Positions 26,143 through 34,434 of a stretch of 64,000 nucleotides of DNA are shown here, in pieces; positions within the stretch are counted from its first letter, which is position 1; the number at the start of each line of letters is the position of its first letter. Source of the DNA: Notoacmeibacter marinus. Lineage in GTDB: Bacteria > Pseudomonadota > Alphaproteobacteria > Rhizobiales > Rhizobiaceae. The notes beneath the pieces are model-generated. The model was not told where the DNA came from. It made no database searches and saw only the letters and a program-made list of their open reading frames with translations. The stretch lies in contig NZ_NBYO01000001.1 in NCBI RefSeq assembly GCF_002238045.1, positions 1-64,000 on the forward strand, in the 5' to 3' direction. The position numbers and the translations under genes were made by a program.

Positions 26143-26936
26143 ATATTGCCGCGATCCGCGCGCCGCTCTTCGTGCCGGCCAATCGGCCGGACCGATTCGT
26201 CAAGGCGGCGAGTTCGAAAGCCGACGCGGTCATTCTCGACCTCGAAGACGCGGTGGCTGCCTCCGAGAAGGATGCGGCGCGGGACGCGCTTCGCACCGAT
26301 TTCACGGACAAGCCCGTGATCGTCCGCATCAACGCCATCGGCACGCCCTGGCACGATGCCGACATCATCGCGGTCGGCCATTTGCCAGTTGCAGCGGTCA
26401 TTCTGCCGAAAGCCGAAATCCCCTCCACCGTCATGGCCGTGAGCTATATGCTGGGTGGCGATATCCCCCTCCTGCCGCTGATCGAGACCGCGAATGGTCT
26501 TGCCAATGCACGATCCATCGCAGCGCTGCCCGGTGTCAGCCGGCTGGCCTTCGGCTCCATCGATTTCTGTGCCGATATCGGATGCGACCACCGGCAGGAC
26601 ATTTTGCTGCCGGCGCGGTTCGAACTCGTTCTGGCGTCGCGCCTTGCCGGCATTGCCGCGCCCATCGATGGCGTGACGGCGCAGTTCGACGACGATGTCC
26701 GGACCCATCACGAGGCTCTCCACGCAGCGGCGCTCGGCATGACCGGCAAGCTCTGCATTCACCCCCGGCAGGTCGGCGAGGTGATGCGCGCCTTTCTGCC
26801 GTCCGATGCCGAGATCGCCTGGGCGCGACGGGTTGTCGCTTCGGGAGACGGGGCCGCGTCAGTGGATGGGGAGATGATCGACGAGCCGGTGCGTCTGCGC
26901 GCACGATCCATTCTCGCCCGCGCCGAGACGGAGTGA
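26136..26936 (+). CDS. CitE-type lyase, candidate (S)-citramalyl-CoA lyase
   Basis: A 266-residue HpcH/HpaI/CitE TIM-barrel lyase: APLFVPANRPDRFVKAASSK at the start, VILDLEDAVAASEK, the metal-binding glutamate in LLPLIETANGL, the aspartate in LAFGSIDFCADIG, and GMTGKLCIHPRQ. It would cleave citramalyl-CoA to acetyl-CoA and pyruvate. The ATG lies inside the hydratase gene, seven bases before its end, so the two are coupled. It converges with a fumarylacetoacetate hydrolase-family gene, 19 bases away. Malyl-CoA or other 3-hydroxyacyl-CoA lyase activity is a possible alternative. Confidence 0.87.
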   Translation: MVDIAAIRAPLFVPANRPDRFVKAASSKADAVILDLEDAVAASEKDAARDALRTDFTDKPVIVRINAIGTPWHDADIIAVGHLPVAAVILPKAEIPSTVMAVSYMLGGDIPLLPLIETANGLANARSIAALPGVSRLAFGSIDFCADIGCDHRQDILLPARFELVLASRLAGIAAPIDGVTAQFDDDVRTHHEALHAAALGMTGKLCIHPRQVGEVMRAFLPSDAEIAWARRVVASGDGAASVDGEMIDEPVRLRARSILARAETE

Positions 26937-26955
26937 GAACGTATGAGTGAACCGG

Positions 26956-27651
26956 CTATTCTGCTGGGCCGATGGTCAATTCGATGTCCGGCAATCCGTC
27001 GATCCCACCGCGAATAACGTCGCCCGGTTTAACCGGGCCGACGCCGGCGGGCGTGCCGGTGTAAACGAGATCGCCCGGCGCGAGATGGTAGAAGCGCGAC
27101 AGATGTTCGACGATCGCCACTGGCGGATGGATGAGATCGCTTAAATGCGCGTCCTGCCTGATCTCGCCATTGACGGAGAGCCAGATTCGCTGCGGGCCGA
27201 TCTCGCCGAACTCGGATGCGGCGACGAGCCCCGTCATCACGGCCGAGTTTTCGGCGTTCTTGCCGATATCCCAGGGCCGCTGCTTGGCGCTGTTCGCCTT
27301 CTGCAGATCACGGCGGGTCATGTCGAGGCCGCAGCCATAACCCCAGATCGCATTTTCGGCCTCGCTTTCGTCGCCCCGAAAGACGGGCGCGCCGATGGCA
27401 ACCACCAGCTCCATCTCGTAATGATAGTTTTCCGTGCCAGGCGGATAGGGCACGGTCGCGCCGGACGGCACAAGCGATTGTGCGTCCTTCATGAAGTAGA
27501 AGGGCGCTTCCCGGTCCGGCTCCGCGCCCATTTCCCTAGCATGATCGGCATAGTTCCGACCGACGCAGAAAATGCGGTGAACGGGATAGAGATCGTCGCC
27601 CCGCGCCGAAACCGTCGGATATTCGGGTGAATCGAACAGTCGCCGGGCCAT
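26956..27651 (-). CDS. Fumarylacetoacetate hydrolase-family protein
   Basis: A 231-residue member of the FAH family (fumarylpyruvate hydrolase/acylpyruvase-like). Motifs: FCVGRNYADHAREMG near residue 27, PFYFMKDAQSLVPSG, the metal-binding HYEMELVVAIG, and the C-terminal LVYTGTPAGVGPVKPGD. The start MARRLFDSPEY at 27651 is chosen because GGAGGA sits seven bases upstream. ATGs at 27666 and 27714 would add unconserved residues. It would cleave or hydrolyse a C-C bond in a 2,4-dioxo acid. It stands next to a sugar-acid dehydrogenase remnant region and may belong to that pathway. Confidence 0.88.
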   Translation of the reverse strand: MARRLFDSPEYPTVSARGDDLYPVHRIFCVGRNYADHAREMGAEPDREAPFYFMKDAQSLVPSGATVPYPPGTENYHYEMELVVAIGAPVFRGDESEAENAIWGYGCGLDMTRRDLQKANSAKQRPWDIGKNAENSAVMTGLVAASEFGEIGPQRIWLSVNGEIRQDAHLSDLIHPPVAIVEHLSRFYHLAPGDLVYTGTPAGVGPVKPGDVIRGGIDGLPDIELTIGPAE

Positions 27652-28140
27652 GCGGTCGTCCTCCATTGCAGGCGAGAAACTCAGAGCGGAAGGACTGCCG
27701 CCGGTCATTACCAACCGAGATCTCGCGAACCATAAGATTTTGACTTTACTTCAAAATCTTCAGATTTCCAGCCAGACGCCCCTCAATGAACCGCCAATTT
27801 GTTGGAATATTGCGTTTGAAAGGGCGTCTTCTGACCGACGCGAAACGAAAAGCCTGTGAACTCTCAACATCTATCGGTCGTTTCACGATTGCCGAAGAAT
27901 GACAATTACCAAAGCCACCAACACCTGGAAGGTCGAGTAGGCGGATATGACGACGGCCAACAGGGCGATGGCGACTCAAAGCACGTCTCTGCGGATCGAT
28001 ACATCGCCGTGGATGCCGGACACGATAGCCAGAAATCACCGCGCCTAATCTTCGCGCCGACTGCGACCGCGGTCGCAGCGCTGGCCGGACATGCACCGCA
28101 ACCCTGCGACAAGGCTCCGATCGCGAGGGTGCCCCCGCCT
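27652..28140. other. Intergenic 489 bases with hairpin and possible eroded membrane gene
   Basis: No intact gene is visible. The minus strand has two short reading-frame pieces in different frames. One, around 28040-28140, reads GTLAIGALSQGC and SAATAVAVGAKIRRGDF. The other, 27874-27986, reads VAIALLAVVISAYSTF and QVLVALVIVILRQS before a stop, which looks like a terminal membrane helix. They may be the frameshifted end of a transporter gene that followed the aldehyde dehydrogenase. The left part is AT-rich and carries the inverted repeat at 27734-27760. Confidence 0.35.
27734..27760. repeat. Perfect 10-bp inverted repeat
   Basis: AAGATTTTGA (27734-27743) and TCAAAATCTT (27751-27760) are exact reverse complements separated by seven bases. 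It lies 83 bases upstream of the FAH-family start and downstream of the eroded gene, in an AT-rich patch. No T-run follows on either strand, so an operator for a dimeric regulator is at least as likely as a terminator. Confidence 0.6.
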
Positions 28141-29661
28141 TCACATGCCTGCGAGATCGGCCGGCAGAAGCGCCTCGGGAATGTTCTGGTAGCAGACCGG
28201 GCGCAGGAAGCGACGGATCGACAATGTCCCGACCGAGGTGGCGCCAAAGTTTGTGCTGGCCGGATAAGGACCGCCATGAACCATGGAATCGCAGACCTCG
28301 ACCCCCGTCGGGAAACCGTTGGCCAGCACGCGGCCCGCCATGCGCTCAAGCACGGGCAGCAGTTCACGGCCCAGGTCGATGTCGCCATCATCCATCTGGA
28401 GCGTTGCGGTCAGCTGTCCCTTGAAGCTGGAGGCGATGTCGACCATCTGCGTCGCGTCCTTGACACGTATCACCAGGCCAAGCGGGCCAAAGACTTCCTC
28501 GGACAGCTCCTCATCAGACAACCAGTCGGCGGCCGATACCTGGAAGAGATAAGGCGCAGCGCTACGGCCTTCGCAAGAGTTGTTCAGTAGGGATGACACC
28601 CCCGCTCCTTCGGATATGCGGCGGGCACCGTCCCGAAAGGCATCCGCCATGCCATCGGTCAGCATGGTCTGCGCTGTGATTGCCGTCAGGCTCTCGACCG
28701 CCGCGGCAATAAAGGCATTGGCTTCGGGTCCGTCGACTATGACAGCGACACCGGGGTTCGTGCAGAACTGCCCGACACCCATGGTCAAGCTGCCGGCCCA
28801 GCCGGCACCAAGCTCCGCCCCGCGCTCTACGGCGGCATTCGGCAGGACGAACATCGGATTAACGCTGCCGAGTTCACCGTAGAACGGAATCGGCTCGGAA
28901 CGTGCGGCGCACAGATCATAGAGCGCACGCCCGCCACCAAGGCTGCCGGTGAACCCAACCGCTTTGATGCGCGGATCCGTCACAAGCGCGGCACCCACAT
29001 CACGACTGCCGCCCTGTACAAGGCTGAAAATGCCGGCAGCCATACCCAAATTGTCCAGCGCAGCAACGATCGCCTCGGCCACAATCTCGCTGGTGCCCGG
29101 ATGAGCGTCGTGCCCCTTCACGACGACCGGACAGCCTGCAGCCAGCGCAGCGGCGGTATCTCCTCCGGCCACCGAAAAGGCGAGCGGGAAGTTCGATGCG
29201 CCAAAAACGGCCACCGGGCCGACCGGACGCTGCATCATTCGCAGATCGGGGCGCGGGAGAGGCTGGCGGTCGGGTATCGGTTCGTCATGGCGACGGTCGA
29301 GATATGCGCCGTCGCGGATATGCGCTGCAAAGAGACGCAACTGGCCGGTGGTGCGGCCGCGCTCGCCTTCGAGCCGGGCGGCAGGCAAACCGGTTTCTGC
29401 GGTGCCGATCTCAGTGATCTGGTCGCCACGGGCGTCGATCTCGTCAGCAATAGTTTCGAGGAGCCTGGCGCGCTCTTCGCGCGGGGTCGCGGCGAAGCCT
29501 GGGAAAGCTGCGCTCGCGGCGGCGCATGCCTCCGCCACCAGTTCCGGCGTGCCGACCGCGTATTCGAAAGCTTCACCGCTGACCGGCGCGGAGGAGAATT
29601 TGAGATCTGCGCCGATCCACTTGCCGGCGATCAAGTGGTTTCCCTGAGGAATGAAGGTCAT
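28141..29661 (-). CDS. 2-oxoglutarate-semialdehyde (2,5-dioxovalerate) dehydrogenase
   Basis: A 506-residue aldehyde dehydrogenase of the KGSADH type. The nucleophile motif is MGVGQFCTNPGVAVIVDG, typical of this subfamily. FGASNFPLAFSVAGGDTAAA is the cofactor-binding region, and FTGSLGGGRALYDL and YGELGSVNPMFV follow. It oxidises 2-oxoglutarate semialdehyde to 2-oxoglutarate in non-phosphorylative pentose, sugar-diacid or hydroxyproline breakdown. The start is ATG at 29661 (MTFIPQGNHLIAGKW), directly after the TAA of the broken RraA-family gene; an ATG at 29688 lies inside that gene. The C-terminus continues into the region of transporter debris. Confidence 0.88.
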   Translation of the reverse strand: MTFIPQGNHLIAGKWIGADLKFSSAPVSGEAFEYAVGTPELVAEACAAASAAFPGFAATPREERARLLETIADEIDARGDQITEIGTAETGLPAARLEGERGRTTGQLRLFAAHIRDGAYLDRRHDEPIPDRQPLPRPDLRMMQRPVGPVAVFGASNFPLAFSVAGGDTAAALAAGCPVVVKGHDAHPGTSEIVAEAIVAALDNLGMAAGIFSLVQGGSRDVGAALVTDPRIKAVGFTGSLGGGRALYDLCAARSEPIPFYGELGSVNPMFVLPNAAVERGAELGAGWAGSLTMGVGQFCTNPGVAVIVDGPEANAFIAAAVESLTAITAQTMLTDGMADAFRDGARRISEGAGVSSLLNNSCEGRSAAPYLFQVSAADWLSDEELSEEVFGPLGLVIRVKDATQMVDIASSFKGQLTATLQMDDGDIDLGRELLPVLERMAGRVLANGFPTGVEVCDSMVHGGPYPASTNFGATSVGTLSIRRFLRPVCYQNIPEALLPADLAGM

Positions 29662-29663
29662 GC

Positions 29664-30079
29664 TTACCGTCCTGTCTCTTCGCGCCATGCGTTGTCTTCG
29701 TTCAGGCTTTCCTGATCAGTGCCCGGATAAAGCCCGATAATCGCTGCATCGCCATCGACCTGCTCGAACACGACATCCTCTTAGGCTGTCATCTCAGTGC
29801 ACATTGTTTGGCAAGATGGACCGCAACCACCATCACGCCCTCGCTATCGCACAGCATCGCGTCATCAGGGAAGACGGACGCATTGTCGCACCGGCTTGGC
29901 CCGTCGATTTCGATTGCTTCATGTAGCGTCATATTGGTGGACGCCGAGGGGCAGGCGAAACGGGGCTGCATGCCGAGCGTACCGGCGCCTCCCGCATCGC
30001 GCGGTGCGAGAACACTCCCTCCATACCGCGCTTTTGCAGCCGGGTGATAAGGATCGAACCAACAGTTGCGGTGCGGCAA
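29664..30079 (-). pseudogene. RraA-family aldolase-like gene, disrupted and 5'-truncated
   Basis: On the minus strand the C-terminal half of an RraA-type protein can be followed: MTLHEAIEIDGPSRCDNAS, VFPDDAMLCDSEGVMVV and VHLAKQ (frame of 29789-30079). The reading frame is then lost around 29790-29806, and the next frame continues as TEMTA, an in-frame TAA at 29781-29783, then EDVVFEQVDGDAAIIGLYPG to a natural TAA at 29664-29666. So there is one frameshift and one nonsense change. The first half of the protein is not recognisable upstream. Such RraA-like genes sit beside KGSADH genes in sugar-acid operons, which supports the identification. Confidence 0.75.
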
Positions 30080-30220
30080 TGCTAACGTCGATTCGTCGGC
30101 ACCGCAGGCAAAAACGCCCTATAGCCCCCCGTCATCAATGTATAGGCACAACCGCTAAATTGTTTTATTCCAATGAGTTATGTCGTAAACTTCCTCACGC
30201 CAGCCCTAATTGGAAAATCG

Positions 30221-31783
30221 CTATTCCCACTCGATCGTGCCAGGGGGTTTTGAGGTCACGTCATAGACCACGCGGTTAATGCCGCGCACCTCGTTGATGA
30301 TGCGCGTCGCCGCCGAACCGAGAAACTCCATGTCGAACGGGTAGAAATCCGCCGTCATGCCATCGACGGAGGTCACCGCCCGCAGCGCACAGACATATTC
30401 ATAGGTCCGCCCGTCGCCCATCACGCCGACGGTCTGGACCGGCAGCAGCACGGCGAAAGCCTGCCAGATCGCGTCATAGAGTCCGGACTTACGGATCTCG
30501 TCGAGATAGATGGCGTCGGCTTCCTGCAGGATACGGATCTTCTCGCGCGTCACGCCACCCGGCAGGCGAATTGCCAGGCCCGGACCGGGGAAGGGATGGC
30601 GACCGATGAAACTATCCGGCAGGCCGAGTTCCTTGCCCAGTTCGCGCACCTCGTCCTTGAAGAGTTCGCGCAGCGGCTCGACGAGCTGCATGTTCATGCG
30701 CTCGGGTAGCCCGCCGACATTGTGATGGCTCTTGATCGTGACCGACGGCCCGCCGGTGAAGGAGACGCTCTCGATGACGTCGGGATAGAGCGTGCCCTGG
30801 GCCAGAAAATCGGCGCCGCCCACTTTCTTCGCCTCGTCCTCGAAAACATCGATGAAGAGCCTGCCGATGGTCTTGCGCTTCTTCTCCGGATCGGCCTCGC
30901 CTTCCAGCGCGCCGATGAAGGTGTCGGAGGCGTCCACATGGACGAGCGGGATGTTGTAATGCTCGCGGAACATGGCGACGACTTCCGCCGCCTCGTTCTT
31001 CCGCATCAGCCCGTGATCGACGAGAATGCAGGTGAGCTGATCGCCGACCGCCTCGTGAATGAGCATGGCCGCAACGGACGAATCCACGCCGCCGGACAGG
31101 CCGCAGATCACCTTGCCGTCGCCCACCTGTTCGCGGATCGCGGCGATGGCCTGATCCTTGTAGGCGGCCATCGTCCAGTCGCCCTTCAGCCCGGCGATCT
31201 TGTGCACGAAGTTCGACAGCAGCTTCGCGCCGTCCGGCGTATGCACAACCTCAGGATGGAACTGGACGGCATAGTAATGGCGCGCCTCGTCGGCCGTTGC
31301 CGCCAGCGGCGCATTGGGCGACGCGGCGATCACCTCGAACCCGTCCGGCAGCCTGGTCACGCGGTCGCCATGGCTCATCCAGACCTGGTGCTTCTGGCCG
31401 GTCTCCCAGACGCCATCGAAAAGCGGCGAGGCCTTCAGCACTTCGACGAAGGCGCGGCCGAACTCACGATGATGGCCGCTCTCGACCGCCCCGCCGAGCT
31501 GGGCGCACATGGTCTGCTGGCCGTAGCAGATGCCCAGAACCGGCACGCCGCTGTCGAAAACGATCTGCGGGGCGCGGGGGCTGTCCATGTCGACCGTGGA
31601 AGCGGGCCCGCCGGACAGGATCACCGCCTTCGGTTTCAACCTGCGGAAGCCGTCTTCAGCGCTCTGGAACGGCACGATCTCGGAATAGACGCCGGCCTCG
31701 CGGACGCGGCGCGCGATCAGCTGCGTCACCTGGCTGCCGAAGTCGACGATCAGAACGGTATCGGGATGGACTGTCTCGGTCAT
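30221..31783 (-). CDS. guaA: GMP synthase (glutamine-hydrolysing)
   Basis: Aminates XMP to GMP, the last step of guanylate synthesis. The 520-residue protein has an N-terminal glutamine amidotransferase with the nucleophile in GICYGQQ and the partner histidine in HPEVVHT, then the ATP pyrophosphatase domain with [14 protein letters not shown], and the C-terminal dimerisation domain ending [18 protein letters not shown]. The start [20 protein letters not shown] at 31783 is chosen by family alignment; the ATG at 31807 adds eight residues. Neither start has a strong ribosome-binding site. It is 72 bases from mtnN on the same strand. Confidence 0.97.
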   Translation of the reverse strand: MTETVHPDTVLIVDFGSQVTQLIARRVREAGVYSEIVPFQSAEDGFRRLKPKAVILSGGPASTVDMDSPRAPQIVFDSGVPVLGICYGQQTMCAQLGGAVESGHHREFGRAFVEVLKASPLFDGVWETGQKHQVWMSHGDRVTRLPDGFEVIAASPNAPLAATADEARHYYAVQFHPEVVHTPDGAKLLSNFVHKIAGLKGDWTMAAYKDQAIAAIREQVGDGKVICGLSGGVDSSVAAMLIHEAVGDQLTCILVDHGLMRKNEAAEVVAMFREHYNIPLVHVDASDTFIGALEGEADPEKKRKTIGRLFIDVFEDEAKKVGGADFLAQGTLYPDVIESVSFTGGPSVTIKSHHNVGGLPERMNMQLVEPLRELFKDEVRELGKELGLPDSFIGRHPFPGPGLAIRLPGGVTREKIRILQEADAIYLDEIRKSGLYDAIWQAFAVLLPVQTVGVMGDGRTYEYVCALRAVTSVDGMTADFYPFDMEFLGSAATRIINEVRGINRVVYDVTSKPPGTIEWE

Positions 31784-31855
31784 GGCAAGGCCGTATCCGA
31801 TCGGCAACGAAGGTGCAATGCGTTCGGCATCGGCGAAAGCAAGCGATCCACGGCT

Positions 31856-32521
31856 TTACCGCCCGGTCGGCGGCTGCGTCAGAAGGCCGTTACCGATCGC
31901 CTGCTCCAGGCGGTCGACCGCTCCGGCGAGCTTCTCGTCGAGAACCGGCAGAAGGCGGGTCCAATCCTCGAAATGGCGCAGTTCCTCGGCGCCGTCCGAC
32001 ACGCCGCGAAGGCCGATCAGCGGCACGCCGAAATGCATGGCGGCGCGCCAATGGGCGAAGGTTTCCATATCGACGAGGTCGGCGTCCACATCGTCATAGG
32101 CGGCGCCGGAAACGATGTTGGCCCCCGTCGAGAGAGTGGCGACCGGCAGGTCCGGCACGCGCAGAGGAAGCGGCAGGGTGGCGGGCAGGTCCAGAAAGGG
32201 CGTCCGGCCTTTCGGAAAGCCCAGAGCGCTGGCGTCCATGTCGCGATAAGACACGGATTCGATCTGGTAGATTTCGCCCTGTTCCAGCGAGCGGCTGCCG
32301 GCCGAACCGAGCGAAACGATCAGGGCAGGTCGTCGGCCGGCAGCGGCAAGCGTCGCTAGGGCGATACCGAGACCCACGCCGGCCTCGACCGGGCCGACCC
32401 CGGTGCGGAATGGCGTGAAGCGGCTCTTGAGCGCGGCTCCATATTCCTGATCGGTCGCCATGACGTAGAGCACATCATGGCCTGAAACGGTCTTCAGGCA
32501 GTTGGTGGGATCGGTCACCAC
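31856..32521 (-). CDS. mtnN: 5'-methylthioadenosine/S-adenosylhomocysteine nucleosidase
   Basis: A 221-residue PNP-fold protein. The glycine-rich SLGSAGSRSLEQGE motif, SYRDMDASALGFPKG, the purine/ribose-binding DLVDMETFAHWRAA with its catalytic acidic pair, and the RGVSDGAEE loop with the general-acid aspartate match the MTA/SAH nucleosidase family. It would split methylthioadenosine and S-adenosylhomocysteine to adenine and the thioribose. It follows the tspO gene by four bases and precedes guaA, so adenine salvage and guanylate synthesis genes sit together. Confidence 0.85.
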   Translation of the reverse strand: MVTDPTNCLKTVSGHDVLYVMATDQEYGAALKSRFTPFRTGVGPVEAGVGLGIALATLAAAGRRPALIVSLGSAGSRSLEQGEIYQIESVSYRDMDASALGFPKGRTPFLDLPATLPLPLRVPDLPVATLSTGANIVSGAAYDDVDADLVDMETFAHWRAAMHFGVPLIGLRGVSDGAEELRHFEDWTRLLPVLDEKLAGAVDRLEQAIGNGLLTQPPTGR

Positions 32522-32525
32522 CAGC

Positions 32526-32978
32526 TCAATTGTTCGCTGCGATGGTTGCGTTCAGCACCGTCGCATAGCCGACCCAGATGGCATAGGGCGCGAAAAGCAA
32601 GGCGGCGATGCGATCCGGCGACCAGCTGATCGCGATGAAGGCGACGATCGAGAGCAGCAGCAGGCCGATCACGATCAGCGCCAGGTCCGGACGCTGCGCC
32701 ATGAAGAAGACGGGCGTCCAGGCGAAGTTCAGAATAAGCGCCACGACCCAGATCGTCATCGCCGCACCGGTCGGCGCACGCATGAAGGTTCGCGCGCCGG
32801 CGATCGCGATCAGCACGTAGAGAATGGTCCAGGCGACCGGAAAGAGCCAATTGGGCGGCGTGAAGGACGGCTTGTTCAGCGTCTCGTACCAGCCCGTGGT
32901 CTCGGTCTGCGAGCCGAGAAAGAGCCCGCCGCCCAGCACGATCAGCAAGAAGACGCCGTAGATGATGATCGGTGACAT
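32526..32978 (-). CDS. tspO: TspO/MBR family membrane protein
   Basis: A 150-residue protein with five hydrophobic helices and the tryptophan-rich pattern of the TspO (peripheral benzodiazepine receptor) family: WYETLNKPSFTPPNWLFPVA near residue 30, then ILNFAWTPVFF. TspO binds tetrapyrroles and in alphaproteobacteria affects porphyrin export and pigment gene control. The start is ATG at 32978 with GAGGA five bases upstream, so the ATG at 32990 is not used. It is four bases upstream of mtnN and probably co-transcribed. Confidence 0.92.
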   Translation of the reverse strand: MSPIIIYGVFLLIVLGGGLFLGSQTETTGWYETLNKPSFTPPNWLFPVAWTILYVLIAIAGARTFMRAPTGAAMTIWVVALILNFAWTPVFFMAQRPDLALIVIGLLLLSIVAFIAISWSPDRIAALLFAPYAIWVGYATVLNATIAANN

Positions 32979-33052
32979 GGAAGTCCTCATTGGTTTCCTG
33001 CCGATCTAGTTCACCTGCCGGTGCTGTCACGGCTCGCCGGAACGTTTTTATC

Positions 33053-34342
33053 CTAGCCCAGCTTCTGCATCACGGCGAAGAAGAAACCGTCCGTGCCGGT
33101 CGCAGCCGGCGTCAGCGTGATGCAGTTGAGATCCTCGCTCCAAGGCGACGGCTTGTCGAAGCCGAACAGATCCTGCCAGACTTCGCCGGCGGACAAGAGG
33201 TCCCAGCCGTCGTGGCGTTCGCCGAAGGCGTAGATCTGTTCTTCGTTCTCGGCGCGGAACATCGAGCAGGTGATGTAGACGAGATAGCCGCCTGGCCGCA
33301 CATAGGCGCTCGCATCGTCCAGGATCGCCGATTGCTCGGCCTGGCGCGCGCGGAGCTGCTGTTCGGTCAGCCGCCATTTGGCATCGGGCTTGCGCCGCCA
33401 TGTGCCGGAGCCGGTGCAGGGGGCATCGACCACCACGCGGTCCATCTTCGCTTCCAGCGGTGTCAGCGTGGTTCGGTCGGAGTGCACCTGCACGTTGCGG
33501 ACGCCGGCCCTTTTGATGCGCTCCACGATGGGCGCGAGCCGCCCGCGATCAGCATCATAGGCATGGATCTGGCCGCGATTGTCCATCGTCGCCGCCAGCG
33601 CCAATGTTTTGCCGCCACCGCCCGCGCAGAAATCCAGCACCTGCTCCTTCGGCTGGGCGAAGATCAGATCGGCGACAATCTGGCTGCCCTCGTCCTGAAT
33701 CTCGAACCAGCCCTTCTGGAATTCTGGCGTCGCCTGCACGTTCGGGTGACGACCGAAGCCGGTCACGGGTGCAATGCGCAGGCCGCTCCGGGCGATGGTC
33801 GTTTGCTGGACGCCGTCCTTCTGCAAGGCGCGCGCGACCTTTTCAACATCGGCCTTCAGCGTGTTGACCCGCAGGTCGACCGGCGGGCGCGCGGCCAGCG
33901 CCGTAGCCTCGGCGACCCAGTCCTCGCCGAACCCTTCCAGAAAGAAGAATTCGCTCCAGTCCGGCGCATTGGCACGGATGGCAGGCGGCGCAACGGACGG
34001 GTCGGTCTGGCGCCAGCGCTCGGTTTCCGCTTCCGTCAGCGGTTCGGGCGCAAAGCGGTCGCCGTCCAGCTGGCCGGCGAGGTCATCCGGCGAAAGACCG
34101 AAACCGGACAGCAATGCGCCATAAGCATCCGCCCGCGCCGTGCCCGCGCCGAACCGCCAGCGGCTCATCGCGCGGTGGCGCAGCCCGTCATAGATGATGT
34201 TGCCGATGGCCGCGCGATCGCCCGCCCCGGCGAAGCGGTGCGACGTGCCCCAGTCGCGCAGCGACTCCGCCGCCGGCCGATGCCGCGTCTGCATGTCTTC
34301 CAAAATTTCGATGGCCGCAGCCAGCCGTCCGCCGATACGCAT
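33053..34342 (-). CDS. rsmB: RsmB-family rRNA (cytosine-5)-methyltransferase
   Basis: A 429-residue SAM-dependent m5C methyltransferase of the NOL1/NOP2/Sun family, with an N-terminal NusB-like helical part (residues 1-130). The catalytic domain holds the SAM-binding VLDFCAGGGGKTLALAA, the catalytic cysteine in VVDAPCTGSGTWRRKPDAKW and the second cysteine in YITCSMFRAENEEQ. Predicted target is 16S C967 or an equivalent site. The start is ATG at 34342 (MRIGGRLAAAIEILEDM). In many Hyphomicrobiales this gene lies between guaB and guaA, as here with extra genes inserted. Confidence 0.9.
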   Translation of the reverse strand: MRIGGRLAAAIEILEDMQTRHRPAAESLRDWGTSHRFAGAGDRAAIGNIIYDGLRHRAMSRWRFGAGTARADAYGALLSGFGLSPDDLAGQLDGDRFAPEPLTEAETERWRQTDPSVAPPAIRANAPDWSEFFFLEGFGEDWVAEATALAARPPVDLRVNTLKADVEKVARALQKDGVQQTTIARSGLRIAPVTGFGRHPNVQATPEFQKGWFEIQDEGSQIVADLIFAQPKEQVLDFCAGGGGKTLALAATMDNRGQIHAYDADRGRLAPIVERIKRAGVRNVQVHSDRTTLTPLEAKMDRVVVDAPCTGSGTWRRKPDAKWRLTEQQLRARQAEQSAILDDASAYVRPGGYLVYITCSMFRAENEEQIYAFGERHDGWDLLSAGEVWQDLFGFDKPSPWSEDLNCITLTPAATGTDGFFFAVMQKLG

Positions 34343-34434
34343 GGATACCCCGAATTGGTGATCGGCGCGGCTTATGGCACGGACCGGCACACTACGCCAT
34401 GGCGTCGCAGCCTGCCTTTTCGTTTCACCAAAAT

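Noticed and set aside
27856..28590. Plus-strand frame of 244 codons over the KGSADH 3' end
   Set aside because: It is antisense to a clear aldehyde dehydrogenase and its translation is low-complexity without motifs.
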